Assembly (NCBI GenBank): GCA_938041325.1
Contig: CALIAG010000569.1
Span: 1-37,715 of the forward strand
DNA length: 37,715 nucleotides
Origin: an uncultured Saprospiraceae bacterium
GTDB taxonomy: Bacteria; Bacteroidota; Bacteroidia; Chitinophagales; Saprospiraceae
Direction of reading: 5' to 3'
Below are positions 8,451 through 16,009 of this stretch, piece by piece. The translations under genes were made by a program, and so were the position numbers. Position 1 is the stretch's first letter. Every line of letters begins with the position of its first letter. The notes below the pieces were generated by a model. That model was not told where the DNA came from. It ran no database searches and worked only from the letters and a program-made list of their open reading frames with translations.

Positions 8451-9932
8451 ATGTCATTAATTAAAAAACTTGCTGGGGAAACGGTTATCTATGGACTAAG
8501 TAACATACTTAGTCGCTTATTGAATTTCGTATTTCTAACCTTCTATCTAACCCGAATTTTTGAACAACAGGAATACGGAATAGTTTCCGAATTTTATGTT
8601 TACATCGCTTTGTTGATGGTCTTTTTTACCTTCAGAATGGAAACTACATTTTTTCGTTTTGCCAGTAAGGAGAAAGAAGGGAATAAAGCTTTTTCTACAG
8701 CAAGTATCTTTATCCTTGGATTAACATTGATGTTTACAAGTGTATTGTTGCTCAATGCACAGGCTATTGCTAATTATTTGCAATATCCAGAACAAGTTAA
8801 TTATGTTTTTTGGTTTGTCTTTATAGTAGCTGCCGATGCATTGGCGGCGATCCCTTTTGCCAGATTGAGGTTGGAAAATAAGCCGTTGAAGTTTGCAGCG
8901 ATCAAGTTGCTGAATGTTCTGGTAAATATCTTTTTCATTTTTTTCTTCCTGGAGATTGCACCGAGAATGTTGGAAGCAGGGTGGGGGGCAGTAGAAAATA
9001 TTTACGATGAAAATGACAAAATAAAATATGTCTTTATCGCGAATTTTTTGGCGAGCGCAACAGTACTTCTGATTTTACTTCCGAGTTATTTTAAACAAAA
9101 ACTCAACTTTGATATAGACTTATGGAAGAAAATGCTTTGGTATGCTTTGCCCTTATTGGTTGTTGGTTTTGCTGCGATTATCAACCAGTTGATCAACATT
9201 CCAATGATGAAAGCCTACTTGCCAGGAGACCTGAGTGAAAATTTAAAAACGATCGGAGTCTATAGTGCGAGTTATAAACTGGCCATTCTAATGAGTCTTT
9301 TCATACAAGCATTTAACTATGCTGCAGAGCCTTTTTTCTTTAGAGAGGCAGACCGTAAAGATGCCAAGGAGATTTATGCTAAAGTTGCTTTAGCGTTTAA
9401 TATGGTGGCGAGCTTAGTGTTTTTAGGAATATTGTTTTACATCGATTTGATAAAATATTTTGTTGGTCCAAATTTCCGTTCTGCACTGGATGTCGTACCA
9501 GTCTTGTTGTTGGCTTTTTGGTTTCTAGGTTTGTATTATAATTTTTCGATTTGGTATAAATTAAAAGACAAGACTAATTTTGGTGCTTATATATCTGTTG
9601 TTGGCGCAGCAATAACCATTGGTTTAAATCTTCTTCTCATTCCTAAAATTGGCTACTTTGGTGCAGCTTGGTCTGCATTGGCTTGTTATGGTTTTATGGC
9701 ATTTGCGGGTTATTTATTGGGAAGAAAATACTATCCAATTCCGTACGATATCAAGCGAATCATCTTGTACATTTTAGCAGCAGTGTTTATTTATTGGATT
9801 AGTACTTTCGTAAATATCTATTTTGAAGGAAAACTGCTTTGGAATCTGGTGTTAAAAACAATTTTACTGGCTGGATTTTTGTTTTTTGTGTATCTTATAG
9901 ATGGCCGTAATATTAGGCAACTTCTTAAGTAA
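8451..9932 (+). CDS. Polysaccharide/lipid-linked oligosaccharide flippase (MOP superfamily, Wzx-like)
   Basis: A 493-residue polytopic protein with about 12-14 hydrophobic helices throughout. Its N-terminus, MSLIKKLAGETVIYGLSNI, is the characteristic start of Bacteroidota polysaccharide biosynthesis flippases. The conserved central segment around SASYKLAILMSLFIQAFNYA and AEPFFF fits the MATE/MOP fold. Expected role: transfer of undecaprenyl-linked sugar units across the inner membrane for surface polysaccharide. No glycosyltransferases adjoin it; the downstream neighbour is a murein endopeptidase-like gene 89 bp away. A close call is MurJ, but the N-terminal pattern favours the Wzx/RfbX branch. 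A near-consensus -7 box (GATATTTG) lies about 20 bp upstream, so transcription probably starts there. The 245 bp before this gene hold no other convincing gene. Confidence 0.87.
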   Translation: MSLIKKLAGETVIYGLSNILSRLLNFVFLTFYLTRIFEQQEYGIVSEFYVYIALLMVFFTFRMETTFFRFASKEKEGNKAFSTASIFILGLTLMFTSVLLLNAQAIANYLQYPEQVNYVFWFVFIVAADALAAIPFARLRLENKPLKFAAIKLLNVLVNIFFIFFFLEIAPRMLEAGWGAVENIYDENDKIKYVFIANFLASATVLLILLPSYFKQKLNFDIDLWKKMLWYALPLLVVGFAAIINQLINIPMMKAYLPGDLSENLKTIGVYSASYKLAILMSLFIQAFNYAAEPFFFREADRKDAKEIYAKVALAFNMVASLVFLGILFYIDLIKYFVGPNFRSALDVVPVLLLAFWFLGLYYNFSIWYKLKDKTNFGAYISVVGAAITIGLNLLLIPKIGYFGAAWSALACYGFMAFAGYLLGRKYYPIPYDIKRIILYILAAVFIYWISTFVNIYFEGKLLWNLVLKTILLAGFLFFVYLIDGRNIRQLLK

Positions 9933-10021
9933 TATAAACTGTTTCTTTATCGAAATAGATAGAAGTAAGGTCTACTACAATTATTTGTTTTCACAGATAT
10001 TGAATAAAACCAAAAACTGAA

Positions 10022-10996
10022 ATGAGGCGAATAAAGCCTTTTATTGTTCCCGTCCTATGTGCGTTCGCCCTGACTGCATTGTATTTTTATATTCCGACTT
10101 TATCAAAAAATATAGCTTCTGATCCAACCTTTGCGAGTTATGCGATTCATGATGCCGAACGAATAGCTCTGACGGTTCAGAAGTATTTGGTTTTTCCTTT
10201 AGGAAAATTTTTAAGTGCAAAATGGCGAGCGATTTTAGTCTTCCCATTTTATTTAATCCTCTTTCTGAGTTTGTATTTTTTTATCAAAAAGACCTGGAAG
10301 TATTTGAGGTATTTCTTGTTGGCTTTTGCCGTCGCACTTTTGATGTTATTTTGTTTTCCCAGTCTTTTACAATTAACTGAAAACGATAAAAGATCGGAAT
10401 CGGTTGGACACGTAGGTAATGGATCAATTCAAAATGCCAAAAGAGTGGACTTTCGAGGAGATAATTTTACCACCTATTCTTTTCTATGCTATTTAGCTGG
10501 ACGGACTTATGTTCATGATAAAGTGAAGGCTACCATATTGGATGCCTATTCAAGTTGTGAAAAGACTTGTAGTGGAAAGACCTTTGTATTGGGAGAAACA
10601 GGAAGATGTAAAGGAGGGCGCTTTATGCCTCATCGCACCCATCAAAATGGGATGAGTGTAGACTTCATGGTTCCGGTTTTGAAAAAAAATAAACCTTACC
10701 GTTTTAACTGGATTTTTAATATTTGGGGATACGGAAGAGAATTTGATAATCGTGGAAAAAAAGGAAAATATGAAATTGATTATGAAGCCATTGCCAAGCA
10801 TTTACTGGCACTAGATCAAGCTGCGAAAAAAAATGGCTTGGTTATTCAAAAGGTAATATTTGATCCAGTATTGCGAAAGATATTATTAGAAAAACCTGGT
10901 GGAGATAAAATAAAGAGTTTACCGTTTACAAAAAAGCGGGTCATCATTAGGCATGATGATCATTATCATGTGGATTTTGGAATACGAAAGAATTAA
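10022..10996 (+). CDS. Membrane-anchored penicillin-insensitive murein endopeptidase-like protein (MepA/M74-like)
   Basis: Predicted zinc metallopeptidase cleaving peptidoglycan cross-links in the periplasm. Seen: two or three hydrophobic helices in residues 5-115 (for example AILVFPFYLILFLSLYFFI), then a soluble domain. This has GGRFMPHRTHQNGMSVDFMVP (His204, His207, Asp214), the HxxHxxGxxxDxxxP metal motif of LAS-type endopeptidases, and IRHDDHYHVDFG (His311, His314, His316) near the C-terminus. Classical MepA is a periplasmic 270-residue enzyme with a signal peptide, so the multi-helix N-terminal anchor is a distinguishing trait. Four Cys residues (155, 178, 182, 195) may form disulfides. 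It follows the flippase by 89 bp on the same strand. Start: ATG at 10022 is the first in frame. Confidence 0.85.
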   Translation: MRRIKPFIVPVLCAFALTALYFYIPTLSKNIASDPTFASYAIHDAERIALTVQKYLVFPLGKFLSAKWRAILVFPFYLILFLSLYFFIKKTWKYLRYFLLAFAVALLMLFCFPSLLQLTENDKRSESVGHVGNGSIQNAKRVDFRGDNFTTYSFLCYLAGRTYVHDKVKATILDAYSSCEKTCSGKTFVLGETGRCKGGRFMPHRTHQNGMSVDFMVPVLKKNKPYRFNWIFNIWGYGREFDNRGKKGKYEIDYEAIAKHLLALDQAAKKNGLVIQKVIFDPVLRKILLEKPGGDKIKSLPFTKKRVIIRHDDHYHVDFGIRKN

Positions 10997-11017
10997 GCAG
11001 AATTGCAGACTTATCAA

Positions 11018-11179
11018 TTAAAAAGAAGTTCGAATAACATCGTAAATGTAGATCCTGTTTTTCCACAACAAGACCAAAAGAGCAAGTGCAAAAATGATGA
11101 AAAATATTTTCAAGTTGCGGTTGTTTTGCTCTAATTTTTCTCTACGATTTTTATATCTGGTCCGGCCTGTATAAGACAT
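11018..11179 (-). CDS. 53-residue basic membrane protein (short gene)
   Basis: A 53-codon frame ending in TAA, with a charged N-terminus (MSYTGRTRYKNRREKLEQ) and one hydrophobic helix, LKIFFIIFALALLVLLW (about residues 23-39), followed by a short polar tail. It resembles small Bacteroidota proteins that share an N-terminal RYxxRRxKLE pattern and one C-terminal helix; that likeness is from memory. Support for it being real: a perfect TACCTTTG box (11197-11204) sits 18 bp before the ATG, and the frame has a strongly biased amino acid make-up rather than shadow-like composition. It is convergent with the endopeptidase gene, 21 bp apart. Function unknown; probably a single-pass inner membrane protein with the basic part inside. 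Confidence 0.75.
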   Translation of the reverse strand: MSYTGRTRYKNRREKLEQNNRNLKIFFIIFALALLVLLWKNRIYIYDVIRTSF

Positions 11180-11196
11180 TTAATAGATTTTTTTTA

Positions 11197-11204
11197 CAAA
11201 GGTA
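11197..11204 (-). promoter_or_regulatory. -7 promoter box for the 53-residue protein gene
   Basis: TACCTTTG on the minus strand matches the Bacteroidota TAnnTTTG -7 element and lies 18 bp upstream of the ATG at 11179. The -33 region is only T-rich (TTTTTC), so the match is partial. Confidence 0.5.
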
Positions 11205-11289
11205 AGATAATATTGGAATTGAAAAAGGAGTAGAAATAGCTATAGTTTAATTACAGCTATGACTGTTATTGTTTTATTGAGTGTAGCTA

Positions 11290-11949
11290 TTAATATTCAA
11301 TACTCATTTCGATGGTGTCTAGCCTATGAGTATCCAATATGATTATAGTGTCAGACAAAAGTATCTCTTCTTTAAAACCTGTTACCTTAATTTGAAGATC
11401 TGAAGTCACAGGTAATTTGAAAAACTTTGAAATGTTAGTAGAGTCGGCAGTTATATTTCTCGTTTGATAATAACCAATAGATTTGTTTACATCATTGCAT
11501 TGATTACCATCAACACGAAATACAAGACTATCTGCGTCAGTTGTTTTAGTTAGGTCAAATTTTACAATTGATTGTGGACATAATTCAATCTCTTCAAAAA
11601 AATTATATTTATCTAAAAAAAGCTTCGTTGAAGTGTAGTAATAGCCAGTTTCGGAAGTATTTGTAACAGAAACTATGGTTTCCATATCAAAGTTAAATTC
11701 TGTATCAAAGTTTCCATTATGAGCAGTAAATTTCTTTATGCTTAGATACTTTGGATCCCTATATATGTAAAATGAAGAGATTCTGAATTCTACTTCCTCA
11801 ATCGGTGTCTTTGTAATCTGGTCTACAACCTTCCCTGATAATTGTATTTTACAGTTTTCTGAGCAGTTTTTATTCGAATCAGAACATGAAGTGAAAAACA
11901 GAAACCAGAGTAGAAAAAAGTTAAGTTTAAAGGTTTTATTAAAATCCAT
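11290..11949 (-). CDS. Lipoprotein with carboxypeptidase-regulatory-like domain, function unknown
   Basis: A 219-residue secreted lipoprotein. The ATG at 11949 gives a signal sequence (KTFKLNFFLLWFLFFTSC) ending in a lipobox with Cys; an earlier ATG at 11982 would add eleven polar residues before the signal and is less likely. After the lipid anchor comes a Cys-rich stretch (CSENC) and IQLSGKVVDQITKTPIEEV, the first strand-turn-strand of a carboxypeptidase D regulatory-like (transthyretin-like) beta sandwich. This domain is very common in Bacteroidota surface proteins. The rest is beta-rich with no visible catalytic motif. It lies 92 bp downstream of rsgA on the same strand but need not share its function. 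Codon use is AT-richer than its neighbours, so it may be a less conserved accessory gene. Confidence 0.75.
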   Translation of the reverse strand: MDFNKTFKLNFFLLWFLFFTSCSDSNKNCSENCKIQLSGKVVDQITKTPIEEVEFRISSFYIYRDPKYLSIKKFTAHNGNFDTEFNFDMETIVSVTNTSETGYYYTSTKLFLDKYNFFEEIELCPQSIVKFDLTKTTDADSLVFRVDGNQCNDVNKSIGYYQTRNITADSTNISKFFKLPVTSDLQIKVTGFKEEILLSDTIIILDTHRLDTIEMSIEY

Positions 11950-12041
11950 TTTGATAGTTTTTCCATTCTTTAAACATTCCATATAATATACGTAAAAACG
12001 TCGAGATTAATTTTTATTTGGTTTTGAAAATTCACATGCAA

Positions 12042-12998
12042 CTACATATCCGTATGTCTTTCCCAATAATTTTGATCTTCAATTTCCTCAACTATTTGGA
12101 GATAATTGTGATAGCGAAGTTCGCTTATTTCTCCTTTTTCAACCGCTTCTTTTACTGCACACTTAGGTTCGTTGCGATGGCTACAATTTCCAAATTTACA
12201 ATTTTCAGACTCCATAAAAAACTCTCTGAAATTATGGGCAACATCCATTGGCTCTAGGTTATTAAAAGCCAAGGTTTTGATTCCCGGAGTATCAATAATA
12301 AAGGTGTTTTCTAAGCCATCAACTTTAAACATTTCTGCAAAAGTGGTTGTATGCTGTCCTTTTCCTGAAGAGTCAGAAATTTCTTCCGTCCTCAACTCCA
12401 AGCCACTATCAATGGCATTGATTAGAGTAGACTTACCGACACCCGACTGGCCGCTAATGAGCGTTACTTTGCCTTCCAGCTTTGCCTTTAGTTCAGCAAT
12501 ACCTTCTCCGCTTACAGAAGAGGCCGCCATTGCGACATAGCCGATAGACTCATAGATGGCGATCAAACCTGCTAAAATCATTTCCTCTTCTTCGCCAAAT
12601 AAATCAGACTTGTTAAATACGATGATGGCAGGAATGTCATGAGGTTCAGTCATCATTAGGAAACGGTCAATGAATCCTTGCTTGAGGTTTGGGTTGACAA
12701 TGGTAATGACGAGCACTGCTTGATCAACGTTACTTGCGATTAAATGCAGGTTGTGTTTTTTGCGAGGAGATTGGCGAACAACATAGTTTTGGCGGGGCAA
12801 GATTTTTTTTATTAAACCTTCTTCTTCTCCTTCATCTACATATTCTACATCATCGCCAACTGCGACAGGATTGGTTAATTTCAAACCGTTTAAACGGAAT
12901 TTTCCTATAATTCGACAATCTACCGTCTCTCCTTCCTCAGATAAAATCTGATACCAACTTCCTGTAGATTTAATTACTTTCCCTTTTTTCAAAATCAA
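12042..12998 (-). CDS. rsgA: Small ribosomal subunit biogenesis GTPase RsgA
   Basis: Circularly permuted GTPase that checks late 30S subunit maturation. Seen in order: an N-terminal OB fold (KGKVIKSTGSWYQIL onward), G4 motif FNKSDLF (129-132 NKSD), G1 P-loop GQSGVGKSTLIN (183-194), a QHTTTF segment carrying the G2 Thr, G3 DTPGIKTL (236 onward), and a C-terminal zinc knuckle CKFGNCSHRNEPKC with Cys267, Cys272, His274 and Cys280. The motif order G4-G1-G3 is diagnostic. No in-frame ATG exists near the start; the frame opens right after a TAA, so translation must begin at TTG 12998 or TTG 12992. It lies 99 bp downstream of the GGGP synthase gene on the same strand. Confidence 0.96.
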   Translation of the reverse strand: MILKKGKVIKSTGSWYQILSEEGETVDCRIIGKFRLNGLKLTNPVAVGDDVEYVDEGEEEGLIKKILPRQNYVVRQSPRKKHNLHLIASNVDQAVLVITIVNPNLKQGFIDRFLMMTEPHDIPAIIVFNKSDLFGEEEEMILAGLIAIYESIGYVAMAASSVSGEGIAELKAKLEGKVTLISGQSGVGKSTLINAIDSGLELRTEEISDSSGKGQHTTTFAEMFKVDGLENTFIIDTPGIKTLAFNNLEPMDVAHNFREFFMESENCKFGNCSHRNEPKCAVKEAVEKGEISELRYHNYLQIVEEIEDQNYWERHTDM

Positions 12999-13097
12999 TT
13001 ATGGTTTAGAAGAAAATATACTATTTCTTTCTGAACGAGATATTCAGCAAAACAGTTCCCTTTATGGAATCAACATAAAATAATAAAGCTTGGAATC

Positions 13098-13856
13098 TTA
13101 GGATACTTTCGCACCGACAGAATGCACGGCCTCTGCAATTTCTAAAATAAGCTCAGGATCTTTTTCAATCGCATTGCCTACAACAATTACATCTGCACCG
13201 GCTTTTGCATTGGCCATCGCTTTTTCAGGAGTCCGAATACCACCACCTATTATCAATGGCACGTTGATACCGCTGCTAACGGTACTGATCATACTTTCTG
13301 ATACAGGATTTTTAGCGCCACTTCCAGCGTCCATATACATCATTTTCAAACCCAACATTTCACCTGCCACAGCTGTGCATAAGGCAACGTCGTCTTTATT
13401 AGCGGGAATAGGTTGTGTATTGGAAATGTAAGAAACGGTAGTCGGCACTCCGCCATCGACAAGCATATAGCCAGTTGGCAATACTTCCAAGCCACTGACT
13501 CGTATGTAAGGAGCAGCAATGACATGGTTACCTATTAATAATTCAGCATTTCGACCTGATATTAAGGAAAGAAAAAGTAAACCATCTGCGCGATAGCTCA
13601 ATTGAAAAGAATTGCCTGGAAAAAGAATCATTGGAATGTCGCAACGTTCTCGAATAGAAACTAGGCACTTATCGAGCATATTATTGACGATTAAACTGCC
13701 ACCGATGAAGAAATAGTCCACTTTTGCTTTAGCAGCATATTCAAGGACTTTATCCATATTTCCCAGTCGAACTTTATCCGGATCTATTAAGACTACGAAT
13801 TTTTTTTCACCATTGGCCCGAGCCTCCACTAAACTTTGATAGATGTTTGATGTCAT
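13098..13856 (-). CDS. Geranylgeranylglyceryl/heptaprenylglyceryl phosphate synthase (PcrB/GGGPS family)
   Basis: TIM-barrel prenyltransferase that joins glycerol-1-phosphate to a polyprenyl diphosphate, an archaeal-type ether-lipid reaction. Seen: FVVLIDPDKVRLG (residues 20-32), GGSLIVNN, FPGNSFQLS, TGYMLVDGG (128-136), the MDAGSGAKNPVS segment (175-186) and the phosphate-binding GGGIRTPEKA (204-213) with VVGNAIEKDPEL. At 252 aa it matches the bacterial group II members known from Bacteroidota, and the family call is firm. The product chain length cannot be read from sequence by eye. No glycerol-1-phosphate dehydrogenase or second prenyltransferase lies in the window. Start: ATG at 13856. 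Downstream is rsgA at 99 bp. The physiological use of the product in bacteria of this phylum is unclear. Confidence 0.93.
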   Translation of the reverse strand: MTSNIYQSLVEARANGEKKFVVLIDPDKVRLGNMDKVLEYAAKAKVDYFFIGGSLIVNNMLDKCLVSIRERCDIPMILFPGNSFQLSYRADGLLFLSLISGRNAELLIGNHVIAAPYIRVSGLEVLPTGYMLVDGGVPTTVSYISNTQPIPANKDDVALCTAVAGEMLGLKMMYMDAGSGAKNPVSESMISTVSSGINVPLIIGGGIRTPEKAMANAKAGADVIVVGNAIEKDPELILEIAEAVHSVGAKVS

Positions 13857-14063
13857 ATGTATGTTGTTTGACCTTCGTTGTCAAACTGCTGCAAATTACG
13901 AAGGATTTCCTTAATGTAATAACAATCCTTGTTCTGGGCTCAAAGGAGGCAGTAATATAAACATATAAATATAAGCTTAGGCCTAATCCCATTAATGAAA
14001 TTGATCCTAAGTTAATGTATGAGAATTGGTCTGTGGAGTTCTAAACCCTTTAATATGGCTGTA

Positions 14064-16004
14064 TTAAGGTCGTTCTGTTTGAACTAAAACGACTTTCATT
14101 CCGTCCGCTTTTGCAATTTGTTTATAGAAATTTCGAACCTCTTCAAATTTTTCTGCAGGCAGAATAGCAGGTTTTTCCACCAATTTCCGGGTGTAAATTA
14201 AGGTTCTGTCCTTAAGTTCAACATCAAAAGAGTATTCTCCAAATGATGATTCGAGCTTACTTTGCTTTTCTGGGAGACTTTCAACCTTATAACCTTCTGG
14301 CAATGTAATGGAGATGGTATCAATTTTTGAGTAATTTCTATTCAAGTGAACCGCTAAATTCCTGTCCTTAAGTTTAGGAGGAACGTATTCAAAAGTATTT
14401 ATTTTATTGAGTGGTACGAAGAGCCGTTTACCCGCTTTGCTAGCATATTTAGAGGAAGATGCTTTGAAATTGAAAATACCTTCCGGTTTGTCTTTATTTG
14501 TTTTGATAACCAATGCATTTACTTTGGCGGAGTTTATTTTATTAGATTTCAAAAACCAATCAGTTTGTTCTTGTTTAGAATAATTGAATTCGAGGTGCCT
14601 AAAAATCTCTTGCAAGGTTCCGCTTACAACACTTTCGCTTACAATTTCTGCGTGGCCATCTGCGCTTACAGTGACTTTTGAATTGGTAATTTTCTGATTG
14701 TCTTTGGTGTCTAGAGTTGGTGTCTTAACTAATTTTCCTCCTTCTTCTGTGATTAAAAGGGCATTGCGGTTATAGTTGCCCTCACCGATATAATTTACAG
14801 GATTATGGTTGGAGGTACATTCCAACCAACATTCTTCTGAAGGGACATTGAGAATAACGTGATTAAATGCTGCATAGGAAAAGTCTTCATCATAAAAACG
14901 TCTTTTGCCGGAAAGATCTATGAGTGCGGGATAAGCTTTAATACCAGCTTCTTCCAAAATAGACCTCATGAAATAAGTCAGTGCTTTACAATCACCATAT
15001 TTGTTTTTTTCAACGTAGGATGCGTCAAAAGTTTGGTAACCACCAATGCCCAATTGAACACTTACGTAGCGCATATTTTCTTGCAAGTATTTGTAGAGCG
15101 CTTGGATTTTTTCTTCATCATTACTGGCCGATGCCGTCAATGATTTTACTTTGGATTTCATTTCACTTGAAAGTTTTCCTTTTCCTTCATTTAAATCATA
15201 AATGAATTTTCCGAAGGATTTCCAGGTAGCCAATGATCCTTTCCAATTGTCTAACTGAACATCATTGGGTGCAATAGAAATGGAGGGCAATATTTTGTAT
15301 AAGTTTGGTCCCAAAGATTCTTTTTGGTCTGCTTGTAGTTGGTTGATTTTCCATTCCCAAGACTTATAAATCGATGAATCACTTACTTTTGGTTTTTGAT
15401 CAATTTTATTGGTACTGTAGCGGAGATCCTGTATCGACTTGCTTGAATTGTCTTTGTGGATTTTAACATTGAAATAAGCTTCTTCAACCGCAGTATTGAT
15501 TTCTCTTGGACGCCATCCCGGCAAGTGAATGTAATTGCTTGAGCTGTATTTGCAATTATAAACAACGGTGTAGGGGTAAGTACCATAATTAATTTCAATA
15601 TACTTGACTCTTGAGTCTTCATAAATAGAAAAACTACTTACCGCACTCTCATCTTTGATTTCTTTTTTATCAATCTTTCGAACTAGATTTCCTTTTGCAT
15701 CATATATGCTAGCCGTTAGAGAAATGATTTTGCCATATTGTTGATGGTAATGTTGGAAATAAACATCGTACGAAGATTTCCGATTAAAAATACTGACGGC
15801 TAATTCTCGCTCATGCGTATATTCTTTTTTAGATTTTATATCAATGTAATTGATGTCTTTTCGAATGACGCTATTTGCATTTTGGGACAAAGAATCAGGA
15901 ATATTGCTAATGGCGTAAGGCATGTCGGCCTTCACGGAATTCACGGATAAAAAACCAATAAAAAGTAAGAAAACCAGCTTAGTATGCTTAAGGATTATAT
16001 TCAT
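14064..16004 (-). CDS. DUF3857 / transglutaminase-like secreted protein with intact Cys
   Basis: A 646-residue exported protein: signal peptide in residues 1-27 (KLVFLLFIGFLSVNSVKA), a DUF3857 domain (about 50-230), a transglutaminase-like core (about 290-410) and a C-terminal beta-rich domain. The core has KYGDCKALTYFM with Cys339, AFNHVILNVP with His382, and WLECTSNHNP, where the acidic member of the triad would be Glu395 instead of the usual Asp. These proteins are presumably periplasmic or outer-membrane associated in Bacteroidota; whether they act as peptidases or cross-linkers is not known. The gene is the second of a tight pair: it starts 5 bp after the end of the gene at 16010-17971, its paralogue, so the two are almost certainly co-translated and may form a complex. 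Confidence 0.88.
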   Translation of the reverse strand: MNIILKHTKLVFLLFIGFLSVNSVKADMPYAISNIPDSLSQNANSVIRKDINYIDIKSKKEYTHERELAVSIFNRKSSYDVYFQHYHQQYGKIISLTASIYDAKGNLVRKIDKKEIKDESAVSSFSIYEDSRVKYIEINYGTYPYTVVYNCKYSSSNYIHLPGWRPREINTAVEEAYFNVKIHKDNSSKSIQDLRYSTNKIDQKPKVSDSSIYKSWEWKINQLQADQKESLGPNLYKILPSISIAPNDVQLDNWKGSLATWKSFGKFIYDLNEGKGKLSSEMKSKVKSLTASASNDEEKIQALYKYLQENMRYVSVQLGIGGYQTFDASYVEKNKYGDCKALTYFMRSILEEAGIKAYPALIDLSGKRRFYDEDFSYAAFNHVILNVPSEECWLECTSNHNPVNYIGEGNYNRNALLITEEGGKLVKTPTLDTKDNQKITNSKVTVSADGHAEIVSESVVSGTLQEIFRHLEFNYSKQEQTDWFLKSNKINSAKVNALVIKTNKDKPEGIFNFKASSSKYASKAGKRLFVPLNKINTFEYVPPKLKDRNLAVHLNRNYSKIDTISITLPEGYKVESLPEKQSKLESSFGEYSFDVELKDRTLIYTRKLVEKPAILPAEKFEEVRNFYKQIAKADGMKVVLVQTERP

Positions 16005-16009
16005 CGATA

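Noticed and set aside
8263-8460. 65-codon plus-strand frame before the flippase
   Set aside because: No recognisable domain, it overlaps the flippase start and the likely promoter region, and composition looks like noise.
12172-12540. 122-codon frame opposite rsgA
   Set aside because: rsgA carries all GTPase motifs; this is an antisense shadow.
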